Source: Onthophagus taurus
Taxonomy: Eukaryota; Arthropoda; Insecta; Coleoptera; Scarabaeidae
Length of the DNA stretch: 64,000 bases
Direction: 5' to 3'
Assembly: GCF_036711975.1 (NCBI RefSeq)
Contig: NC_091968.1
Location: 24,847,001 to 24,911,000 of the forward strand
The notes beneath the pieces were generated by a model. The model ran no database searches. It had not been told where the DNA came from and was given only the letters and a program-made list of their open reading frames with translations. A program made the position numbers and the translations under genes. Within the stretch, counting starts at the first letter, position 1. Each line of letters opens with the position of its first letter. Shown one piece after another: positions 34,566 to 45,300 of this stretch.

Positions 34566-36346
34566 TTTGTAGCTGCGCCCGACGTGTACAGGGCATTATT
34601 TCTATCGGACGATCTTCGTCATACTCCGCAAAACGAAAACGTTTTAAAGGCAGTGGGATTTTAACGAAATTTAATTCAACATTTTTAGAAATTCGTACAT
34701 TTTTTTTGGGTGTTTTGAGAGGAAGACCGAGTTTTAATCACTTTGACAATAAACACACAGTGCCATTTTTAGTGTAAAAAGTGTTACCAACTGATTTGGG
34801 AGTAAACTTTTTTTTAAATAATTTAAAAATTTATTTAAAAAATTTTAATTAAATGGTTTAATTAAATTGATTGGTTTAGTTTAAAATTAAAAATTAAATA
34901 ATTGTTTTTAATTGATATTAATAAAAAAAATTAAGCATAGTTACATTTTAAATTATTTTTTGACATTTCAATTTTCTTTTTTTATTTTTAAATAAATTAT
35001 ATATAATATTTATATACAAAGTTATTAAATAATGTTATTAAATTACTTTTTTATTGGAATTAAGTGCTTTTATAACAATTTTAATTATCAATTTAATTAT
35101 ATATGGTTACGCCATCTAGTAGTAGGAGACAGAAAAACGACGACTGTCATTAAGTCATTAATCAAGGTTATGTTAACAATAAAGTTGAGACGTAGTTATT
35201 AGAAGTTTTATGAGTTATTTTTAATAAACGATTTTAAAGTAGTTACTCAGTATTATATCTATAAAGTAAAAACGTACAAATGTTACAAAAAATAATGTAA
35301 TTTAAAAAAAGATGCGTAATTGGTTGCATATACTATACAAGTTTAAACTTTAATTTAAATGAAATTATCAACCTGTTGATAAAGAGTAACAAGTTTTTTT
35401 AATCATTTTATAAACAATAAATTCCATGTCGTTGACTTTTTGTGTAAATAACGAAGATTATTAAATGGTGTAAATGGAAAATTTTTAATTTTCACAATCA
35501 AGGTTATTTGTTGATTAATTTGTTATTGCTAATGCAAAACAAGTTCTGTTCTAGATTTACAAGTCTAATTATTGCATGTTCTAATTCTTAATAGCTTTTT
35601 AGTTACATATTACAGAGATAAATTTTACAATTTATAACCAATTAATTTGATTAAAAAACCTGGTGAAAGTAGTTCAAATGCACTCAATTTAAATGGACGA
35701 GTTCTAAATAGTTAATAGAATAATGGGGAAAACTCCTAACAAGTAGAAATTTCTGATTATACTCCACTTTCTTTTCAACAAGTCCACATTTATGGCTTAA
35801 TTATAAATAGTTGCTTCTTTTTTGCGGTTTCTGATAAAAATTTAACTTTAAATTGTAAAGTAGCATTTCCATTAAACATTTGTAACATTCCTAGAATTGA
35901 ATGACCTCACGGTTTAATTATTTTAATTATTAGGTCATTTCCTCATCAAAATCGCCAGTTTATTTTTATGCTTCATCAAAGAACGATCCAAAAATCATCA
36001 AAATCTTTGTACGCCTTTGTACTATCACCTTTTCCTTTCCACCACTCTCTTTCACCTTCTAAATACGAAAAAAAACTCCGCGTCTCAAGCTCTCTCAAAT
36101 GAGTAAGTAGAAGGTGGTCCATGGAGTTGCTACAGCATCAGTTAAACCAAGTTATTAAATTTTCGAGATTATTTGGATCGATTTAGTTATCAGTGTTCGT
36201 TAAATAGTGAGGTGAGCTTGTGCAATAACCGTTTTTATCTACAAAATGTTTATTTTGCGCCGAGAACTCAACGATAATAATGTAGACTTGATAAACAACG
36301 CGTTCTCAACGAGTATATCGATAATTTAAAATATATAATCTTTAAA
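34566..36346. other. Spacer between ADGRA and the two-helix protein gene
   Basis: Holds the ADGRA 5' region (next to 34565), a ~240-bp dispersed repeat (separate entry), AT-rich DNA, and the 5' region of the two-helix gene with an arthropod initiator TCAGT at 36190-36194. No other gene is recognised. Confidence 0.5.
35102..35340. repeat. Dispersed ~240-bp repeat D, copy 1
   Basis: Shares TATGGTTACGCCATCTAGTA, TTTTTAATAAACGATTTTAA and GCGTAATTGGTTGCATATAC, in order, with 38747-38980. About 80% alike by eye. Includes a TAGATGGCGT word on the minus strand (35109-35118). Confidence 0.8.
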
Positions 36347-36734
36347 ATGGAGAGACAGTATTATTATTACGCTGGATCAGGTAATTTTCAAATTTTTGAA
36401 AATCAAACAACACTAAAAAACCAATTTTCCAGATGGTGGTAAGAAAAGCCTGACTGTTTTCATCGTTGCAATCGTTCTAATAATCATCATAGTTATAACG
36501 GGATTATGTGTGGCGTTTTTAGTAGAACGAATGGTGGCAAATATAATTTTGATTGTTCTCATTGCCTTGTTATTAGTGATTGGAATAACGTCGTTTTTAT
36601 ACATTAGGAAATTAAACAAGGAAGCTTTACTTGAAAGGCAGGTGCATAGGACTTTAAACGTTGTTCAACCAAGTGCACCTCCAATGAGTAATCGAAATAC
36701 TTGGTCAAGGAATGAAAAACATCCATTACGTTGA
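36347..36734 (+). CDS. Small two-helix membrane protein with a PSAP motif
   Basis: Two exons (36347-36380 and 36433-36734) with a 52-bp intron give 111 residues starting MERQYYYYAGS. Two hydrophobic helices (about 18-41 and 46-69) are separated by the short polar VERM, forming a hairpin. The cytoplasm-type tail (70-111) contains QPSAPP, with P-S-A-P at 91-94, the core motif bound by the TSG101 subunit of ESCRT-I. I do not recognise the family and the function is unknown; a role in membrane trafficking is a guess from the motif alone. It has its own promoter region and AATAAA downstream (36787). Confidence 0.7.
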
Positions 36735-36979
36735 AATTTCTTTTCTACAAAGTTGTAAATAGTGTAAAAATCGATTAAATTGTTACAAATAAAGTTATTT
36801 ATAGCGATAAGTTAATTTTTAGGAATTTAATGATTAACCTAATCCTGAGAATAAATAGCAATGACCTCACTTTACCCTTTACCTGTCTATTTATTGTAAT
36901 TTACTCCCATCTATTGGTGAGAAATTGAAACTACTTCGATTTTAATTAAATTAAATGATTTAATCATAAATTATTAAAA

Positions 36980-37565
36980 TTACATTTCTTTATTAATATC
37001 ACTTTTTTCTTTTACTGAATGTTTATTAGCTTTTCGTAACCCATCATTAATTCCTTCCTTATTTCGAGCTAACTCAATGGCTAAAAATTGAATACGAGTC
37101 ACTAAAATCGAATTTTCTTTAGAATAATCTTTTGTGGCATCCGCTCTCATTAACGTCCCCAAACTGTAATCCTCAACGACTTTTTTAAAACGCTCGCAAA
37201 ACGGTCTCCATTTAGCTTTGCTCGCGGGGCATTTTAATTTGTTTTCGTCGATTACTTTTACATCCAATTTAGGAAATTCTTCCCTGAATATTTTGTAAAT
37301 GGTGTCGTCTAACGGGGTGAGTTTTAATAATTTCGGATCAACCGAACAAAGAATCTAAAATAAAGAAAAAAAATTATTTAAAATTAATTTATTCTTAAAA
37401 TTAACCTACGTTAAAGTAGATTTCGGCATGCTCGAAAGCCTTCATAGCCCACATAGCTTCAACAGATTGGTCATTTTCGAATTCATCGGCGGGTCGGTTT
37501 AAAACATCCTTAAAAACGATTCTTTTATCAACAATTATTTATTATTTATTTACTTATCTTACCAT
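36980..37565 (-). CDS. PBDC1: PBDC1 homologue (polysaccharide biosynthesis domain-containing 1)
   Basis: Three exons join in phase: ATG alone (37563-37565), 37410-37508 and 36980-37354, giving 158 residues. It matches human PBDC1 along its length: SVEAMWAMKAFEHAEIYFN, ILCSVDPKLLKLTPLDD, KWRPFCERF, DYSLGTLMRAD, IQFLAIELARN. PBDC1 is conserved from yeast to animals, where it is linked to protein quality control and chaperone interaction; its exact activity is unsettled. The first intron falls directly after the start codon (ATG|GTAAGA). The gene is divergent from SRR1-like, with 231 bp between starts, so the promoter is probably shared. Confidence 0.9.
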
Positions 37566-37796
37566 GCTTTTAAGTTTAAAAGGATTATAACCTCACTTTT
37601 TATTTGCTTATTAAGCAAAGTTCGATTAAAAAAATTTTAACTTTTAATTTCCAAATTTAATAATATTAAGTTTTATTACACCAAAATTTTTGTTTAAAAT
37701 TAAGTTATTAAAATAATATAAATAATTTATTTTAATTCAATTAATTTAATAAATCAATCGAACACTTATTTTCTCAATAACTGTCAAATTAAAATC

Positions 37797-38679
37797 ATGT
37801 CAAACGAACTTAACCTCAAAGACGAATTTAAACTGGTTACGTATAAAAATAAAGGTCGAAATCAAAAGAAAACGTTGGAATTAAAATCGAAAATTGATAA
37901 AGATTTCGCCCCTTTCGATCCTGACTTAATAAAACGGTAAGACATCCACGATTAATTAATAAATCTATCGGGGGAAATATAACCTCAATTGTTCCAGACG
38001 CATTTTTGAAGCAAAGGATGATTTGTGCTCGTCGGATTTGTACGATTCGTTTCGGGCGTCAATGCGGGAAGGTTTAGATTGTTTGGGAAATAAAAGGGTT
38101 GAGGAAATTGTTTGTTTCGGATTGGGGAGATTTAGCGAGTGCGTTATTTCCCGATATCAATTAGCACTGTTATTGAGTTTCAAAGAAACGTATTCTTGTA
38201 AAGTTTACGTTTATGACCCGATTTTTAGTAAAAATGAAATCGATTTATTACTTAAATTAGATTTTGAAGTTTTAAATGAGAATACTGAAGGGAAATTTAA
38301 AGTAAAAGGGGAAGGTTTGAGTTTATTTTATTTACCGCATTGTCCGAAAGAGTTGAGTAATAATTTGGTTTGGAGCAATTGGGGTTTAAATTTAAGCACT
38401 TGTATTATAATTAGTAATAGTTTTAATGGTATTATTGAGAGGAATAATGCTAAAGATTTAGAGAATAAAGCAGGGTTTATTTGTAAGATTTTACCGTACA
38501 CTTTAGAATTAGCTGTAATTAATTCTTTTAAATATTTTGAGGTTTTTAATGACACAGCCATTCATATCTTTCCCATTAATAATTTAAAATTAATATCAAA
38601 CGATTTTTGGGTTATTTCTGAGAAGGAGCCTGAGTATAACTCAAACGATTTAGAATTTATTACAAAAAATTTAAATTAA
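37797..38679 (+). CDS. Srrd: SRR1-like protein
   Basis: Exons 37797-37936 and 37998-38679 with a 61-bp intron give 273 residues. The SRR1 domain is clear: VCFGLGRFSECVISRYQLAL, VYDPIFSKNEIDLL, LPHCPKELSNNLVWSNWG. The basic N-terminus (KNKGRNQKKTLE) is typical of the animal family. SRR1 proteins were first described in plant light and clock signalling and are tied to heme and circadian functions in other organisms; the insect role is not known. The start ATG is the first in frame in the exon. Shares a short divergent promoter with PBDC1. Confidence 0.9.
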
Positions 38680-38746
38680 ATTATCTTTGTTAAAATTAAA
38701 AACGAATTAACCGCTTTTATAAAAATTTGATTAAATTTGTCATATA

Positions 38747-38980
38747 TGGTTACGCCATCTAGTAGTAGGAGAAAGAGTCATAACTGTCATAAGTCAAGTT
38801 AAAGTTATGTTAGCAATAAAGTTAAGACGTAGTTATATATATAAGTTATTTTTAATAAACGATTTTAAAGTAAAGTAACAATAGTTACTACATATATCTA
38901 TAAACTAATAAAACGTACATATGTTTCAAAAGTAGTGATTTAAAAAAAGATGCGTAATTGGTTGCATATACTATACTTTA
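38747..38980. repeat. Dispersed ~240-bp repeat D, copy 2
   Basis: Second copy of the repeat at 35.1 kb, ending about 40 bp before the FMC1 start. It occupies nearly all of the SRR1-FMC1 spacer, so it may contribute promoter sequence to FMC1. Carries a TAGATGGCGT word (38752-38761, minus). Confidence 0.8.
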
Positions 38981-39017
38981 ATTTACAAAAAAATTTACAA
39001 TAATTAATTTTTTTAAG

Positions 39018-39335
39018 ATGGGTTTTTCAAACAACATAATTTTATTGAGAAACATTATCTCCGAAATGCGACATACTCTACCGAGTAATAAAAAACTTAA
39101 TGAGAACCTTACCATGAGGTACATTTTATCACAATTTCGAAAACACCAATTGACAGATCAACAATATTGCAAAGCAAACGAAGAAATGAAGTTTATGGCA
39201 ACTTCTTATTTGTGTTATTTGAGAAGTGGGAGATTACAAAAAAAAATTAGCGCCGAGTTTCATGGAAAAGGTGAACGAACTGTTTCCGAAACGGCTAAAA
39301 TGGTTGGATTTAAACTACCACATGATCCAAAATAA
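39018..39335 (+). CDS. FMC1: FMC1 homologue (mitochondrial ATP synthase assembly factor)
   Basis: A single exon of 105 residues. The match to FMC1 (human C7orf55) runs along the whole length: LLRNIISEMRHTL, YRKAN-like QQYCKANEE, ATSYLCYLRSGRLQKKI, EFHGKGERTVSETAKMVGFKLPHDP. FMC1 proteins are small LYR-type mitochondrial factors that help assemble the F1 part of complex V. Length equals the animal family. The stop codon lies inside an AATAAA (39331-39336), with a second AATAAA at 39369. The next gene (ACADSB copy 1) converges, with its stop 58 bp away. Confidence 0.92.
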   Translation: MGFSNNIILLRNIISEMRHTLPSNKKLNENLTMRYILSQFRKHQLTDQQYCKANEEMKFMATSYLCYLRSGRLQKKISAEFHGKGERTVSETAKMVGFKLPHDPK

Positions 39336-39393
39336 AAATGTAACATAAAAAAATAGATTTAGAATATTAATAAACGTATTAGTAGCGATTTAT

Positions 39394-42300
39394 TTATTGA
39401 TACTCAGTTCGGATATGTTTTGCGATCGTATTCATTTGGATATTATAAGTCCCTTCGTAAATACTCCCAACTTTGCAATCCCTATAAAACTTTTCTTGAA
39501 TGAATTCTTGGCTAAAACCTAACCCTCCCATCCAATCGATACAACTTATCGTCATTTTTTGAGCCATCGCAGCCGCGGTCCATTTCGCCATCGAAGCTTC
39601 TTTCACGAACGGCTTTCCTAATTCTTGTAATCTTGCAGCGTTGTAAGTTAATAATCGTGCCGCCTCTAATTCCGTAGCCATTTGTGCCACTTGAAAATTT
39701 AACCCCTAATTTGATTTTAAACAGAAATTAATAAATATTAATTAAATAACACTGATTGACAAGGTTTTTGTCACATGGATTCCGTATGCTAATTATTACT
39801 TTGTAACAAAAGGGACATGACGTTTCATAAAATTGACATTTAATTTTGACAAATTGTTGTGAAGTTGGTTACAGTTGGTAACATTGAATTTGTGTCACAT
39901 TGACGTTTAAGCTTTATTTAAAAAATAAATTTATGGAATCAATTTCAATAGTCGTGGACAAAGTATAGTACTCTACTCACATATAATGAGTTATTATAAG
40001 TTATCCTTTAAAATAGTGTCAAATTGTGAGTTTAGCATACATAAGATAATCGTTGTTAGTTTCTCAATATGTAAAGGAAGTGTATTAATCATCCTAACAG
40101 TTTCAAAAACCAGCGACGAAATTTTACTGAACTGGTGAAGCAGTGTTATCGTGTATCTTTTGGTTTCTCTGTGGCTTATCAAGATAAGTATTGGGCACCT
40201 CATATATGCTTTACGACATGTATAAAGAATTTTATTGGTTGGGCAAAACGAAGGCGATACATGGTGTAGCATCATGATATTTTGAATACATATGGCTTTC
40301 GGAAAACCCATGATTTGGAAAAATTGCGTAGATCATGTATCTGATTGCTACTTTTGCTTGACTATTATACATGGAATGAATATGACGTCAAAACATACTG
40401 TGAAATATGCAAATGTACATTCTGCATCACGACCACTTCGTCATAGTGCTGATTTACCTGAACCTGCAATGCCAAATCATGATGTCATCGATTTATTTTC
40501 ATGTAGTGCAATTTAAGATGAAATTCATTATCCAACCTATGTGCCTGAGAAGGCAAGGAACCTCATTCCTAACTCAAGTTAAAAAAGTAGTCTGAAGTAT
40601 TAGGATCTAGACTGAAAGACTGGAATTAGCTTCTTTCTTCGAAGACTTTGTGTCTTTTTTGTAGCCGTGACGAAGAACTAACAAAATACTTCTCACAAGA
40701 AAAGAATTTAGTGTGTTGTAGTTTATTTTTTAAAATCCTGCCGGATATTAAAAATCTATTACTTAGTACTCCACCACGCACAGTAATTAGTATCTCTTTT
40801 ATGAGTTGGACACTGCAGATGATAATCAAGTTCACCCCCATTAGGACTTTTTCGATTTAATACAACTTTATTTATATCAGGTTTGTCATTAGCAACCTCA
40901 CTATAACAATCTCAATACGATATATAAAATCTCTAGTTGCAGTTTCGTCTAGATTGCTTCCTCTTTGTAATGCAAAAAGCCGTTTTGAAAAATCGCTTTT
41001 AGTTCTTGAGAAATAAATTTTTGAAATGATCGACAATTTTTTCGAATTTTGCAATTTCCGCCGATTAAGCTTTAAAAATTCGTATAAAATGCAATTCTTG
41101 GAATATGAGTATGAAAATTTCCCAAAGTGTTAATAAAAGTGTCTTCTTTCCAACGAACCAACCCGTTTTGAAAAATAACTTTTAGTTTTTGAGAAAACAA
41201 TATTTGAAGTTTTGATAAAATTTTCGATGTTGCAATTTTTATCGACAATTTTGAAAATTCGCTATAAAATTTATTTTTTGAAGAATCCTTGTGGAAATAT
41301 CACCAACTATTAATTAAAGTATCCTCTTTTTAATGCAACAAGCCGTTTTGAAAAATCACTTTTAGTTCTTGAGAAAAAAATTCTTGAAATAATCGACAAT
41401 TTTTTCGAATTTTGCAATTTTCGCCGATTAAGTTTTAAAAATTCGTATAAAATGCAATTCTTGGAATATGAGTATGAAAATTTCCCAAAGTGTTAATAAA
41501 AGTGTCTTCTTTCCAATGAACCAACCCATTTTGAAAAATAACTTTTAGTTTTTGAGAAAACAATATTTGAAGTTTTGATAAAATTTTCGATGTTGCAATT
41601 TTCATCGATAACTTTGAAAATTCGTTATAAAATTAAGTTCTTGAAGCATCTTTGTGGAAATATCACTATTTATTAATTAAAGTGTCCTCTTTTTAATGCA
41701 ACAAGCCGTTTTGAAAAATCACTTTCAGTTCTTGAGAAATAAATTTTTGAAATGATCGACAATTTGTCGAATTTTGCAATTTTCGCCGATTAAGTTTTAA
41801 AAATTCGTATAAAATCCATTTCTTTGAATATGAGTTTGAAAATTTCCCAAAGTGTTAATGAAAGTGTCCTCTTTCCAATCAACCAACCCGTTTTGAAAAA
41901 TAACTTTTAGTTTTTGAGAAAACAATATTTGAAGTTTTGATAAAATTTTCGATGTTGCAATTTTCATCGATAACTTTCAAAATTCATTATAAAATTAAGT
42001 TCTTGAAGGATCTTTGTGGAAATATCACCATTTATTAATTAAAGTGTCCTCTTTTTAATGCAACAAGCCGTTTTGAAAAATCACTTTCAGTTCTTGAGAA
42101 ATAAATTTTTGAAATGATCGACAATTTTTTCGAATTTTGTAATTTTCGCCGATTAACTTTTAAAAATTCATATAAAATCCAGTTCTTGGAATATGAGTTT
42201 GAAAATTTCCCAAAGTGTTAATAAAAGTGTCCTCTTTCCAATGAACCAACCCGTTTTGAAAAATAATTTTTAGTTTTTGAGTAAACAATATTTGAAGTTT

Positions 42301-45300
42301 TGATCAAATTTTTGATGTTGCAATTTTTGCCGATTAAGTTTTAAAAATTTGTATAAAATCCATTTTTTGGAATATGAGTTTGAAAATTTCCCAAAATGTT
42401 AATAAAAGTGTGCTCTTTCCAATGAACCAACCCGCTTTGAAAAATAACTTTTAGTTTTTGAGAAAACAATATTTGAAGTTTTGATAAAATTTTCGATATT
42501 GCAATTTTCATCGATAATTTTCAAAATTCGCTATAAAATTCATTTCTTGAAGGATCCTTGTGGAAATATCACCAATTATTAATTAAAATATCCTCTTTTT
42601 AATGTAACAAGCCGTTTTGAAAAATCGCTTTTGGTTTTTGAGCAATAAATTTTTGAAATGATCGACAATTTTTTCGAATTTTGCAATTTTCGCCGATTAA
42701 GTTTTGAAAATTCGTATAAAATACAGTTCTTGGAATATGAGTATGAAAATTTCCCAAAGTGTTAATAAAAGTGCCCTCTTTCCAATGAACCAACCTATTT
42801 TGAAAAATAACTTTTAGTTTTTGAGAAAACAATATTTGAAGTTTTGCTAAAATTTTCAATGTTGCAATTTTTATCGATAATTTTTAAAATTCGCTATAAA
42901 ATTCATTTCTTGAAGGATCTTTGTGGAAATATCACCAATTATTAATTAAAATATCCTCTTTTTAATGCAACAAGCCGTTTTGAAAAATCACTTTCAGTTT
43001 TTGAGAAATAAATTATATCCAGCTTTTTGCAAAATCATATACCTAGACTCTTCAAAAACCAGTCTTTTAACTGCACTCTTTCAAAATGGAAATAGATTCA
43101 GTATAATCAATTTTCATTTAAACTATGTTGTAATTTCAAAGCCATTGCTTTGCTTTTTGGATTGCAACTGGGTTTTACAATGTATTGTTGCTTTTTATTT
43201 AAGTGAGACAGCAGAGATCGAAACAATCACTACCGCAAGAAAGACAGGCCAAAGCGCGAGTGCCTCACTCCTGAGAATAAAAATTTTTCACACCCTCCTC
43301 TTCCAGAGCCCATTAGAGCACTTCTGCCACTACTACATATAAAACTAGCTGTGATAAAAAATTTTGTCAAAGCCATGGATCGCAACGGTTCAGGTTTTGA
43401 GAACCTAGAAGACGTTAGGGAGTAGAAAGCTTTCATCAGGATATTTCCAGCATGAAAAAACAATACCAAGGCAAATGGAGCCCTCGTATGTTGGGAAATT
43501 TTTGTTGGACGCTTGCAAAACACCAGCCTTAAGCGAAATACTCCATAAAATCATAATTTTTTGTTTTAAAAAACATATTTTCAAATCACAAAAGAAATAT
43601 GGGTGCCAAAATTTGTCTACACCTATTTTCCACCTTAGGGAGTCTAAATAAAGTCAAAAATGCCAAAAAGAATGCATGCGACAAATTACAAGTTCATTTT
43701 TGTCAATCAGTGTAATCAATTAGTACCTGAAAATCAAAAATTTTTTGCCCAAATTGTTTCCGTTCAAATAAATAAGGAATCGTTGCATCAAAACATCCTT
43801 GAGCTATCCCTAATTGTTGCGCGGCAATTCCAATTCTTCCCCGATTTAATAATGAAATTGCGTATTTATAACCTTTCCCGACTTCCCCTAAAACATTCGT
43901 TTGGGGGACACGAACGTTATCGAAGGTTAAGGTGCAAGTTCCGGAACAACGGAGCCCCAATTTTTTTTCTGGCCGATTTATTGTAAATCCGGGGGTGTTT
44001 CTATCCACGATAAAACAAGTTATTCCTTTATAACCCTACAAATAATTCAATTAAATTAATATTTTAATCATTAAAAAGAATTTTACCGAAGCCGGATTAG
44101 CGTTGGCAAAAACAATAAAGAACTCAGCTATATCGGATGATGAAATCCACATTTTCGTGCCGTTTATAACATAATCATTTCCATCTTTTTTCGCGGTTGT
44201 TTTTAACGCGAAAGCGTCCGAGCCGGAGCCGGATTCCGTTAAAGCGAAACTAGAAACCATGTTTGTGGCTAATTTTGTTAAATATTTATCTTTTTGTTCT
44301 TTGCTTCCATATAATTGAAGCATCGCTGTGACTAAAGTGTTATGTACTTCGACTAAAATTGTTACACCAGGATCGACTTTTGAAATTTCTTCGATAACTT
44401 GAATCGTTGACATAAAATTAGCTCCGGATCCGCCATATTCCGGAGATATTTCTAATCCCATTAACTAAAATGCGTAATTTTGATTAAATGTATCAAATAA
44501 ATAATTTTTTTTTACTCCGTTATTGAATAAAGCCTCGACGAGTGATGGTCGTAGTTTTCCAGCTTCTTCCATTTCACGTACGTATGGTGCAATTTGTTCT
44601 TTTGCAAATTTTGCAACTAAATCAGAAAGTTATTTCAATATAATATAAATGTATTAAATTTAATGTTTTTACTACCGGTGTCTTTCATTGCTTGTTCTTC
44701 TTCGGTTAAAAAAGTTATAGGAAGATGTTGATTAGATGTTGATTCAAATCTTACATTTTTCCATTTATTTACTTGAAATAACGATTTCTACAAGAATGTT
44801 TGGTATAAAGTTTCGAAGTGGCGTCACTTTTTGTGTTTGTTCTAGTTTTAAACTGTCACTAGAACTAACACAAGATCTAGAACTAGAATCATTCGGGTTT
44901 AGCCGTCTTGAGGGACGTGGGACTAAATCCGAATGTTTCTAGTTCTTGCATTTATCTCAATAAACCAAAAAATTCGAACTTTCAACTTTTAATTTTGACA
45001 TATTTGTCAACTTCATAAAAAAACCTTTAAAATGAGTCCAAACTCGACATATTTAACTTTAAAATTAATGGAAATACAATCACTTCCGGTTTGAAACGTC
45101 AACGTCAATTTTGACATATTTGACATCTTCATTAAAAAACCTTTAAAATGAGTCCAAACATGACGCACTTATCTCAAAAAACAAAAAGGTTAGAAGAAAA
45201 AATGTTAAACCCGAAGTTGGCAACAATGAAGATAGCAATTTAATTTTTAAATATTAATACCTTAATTTCCGATTTTTTTTTATTATATTTTTGTTTTTGT

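Noticed and set aside
39994-40311. 105-codon minus-strand frame
   Set aside because: No recognisable motif; overlaps the unclassified repetitive element on the other strand and its AT-rich flank.
42599-42859. 86-codon frame (also 59881-60156) reading as small basic proteins
   Set aside because: They lie wholly in satellite S2 and arise from the repeat period.
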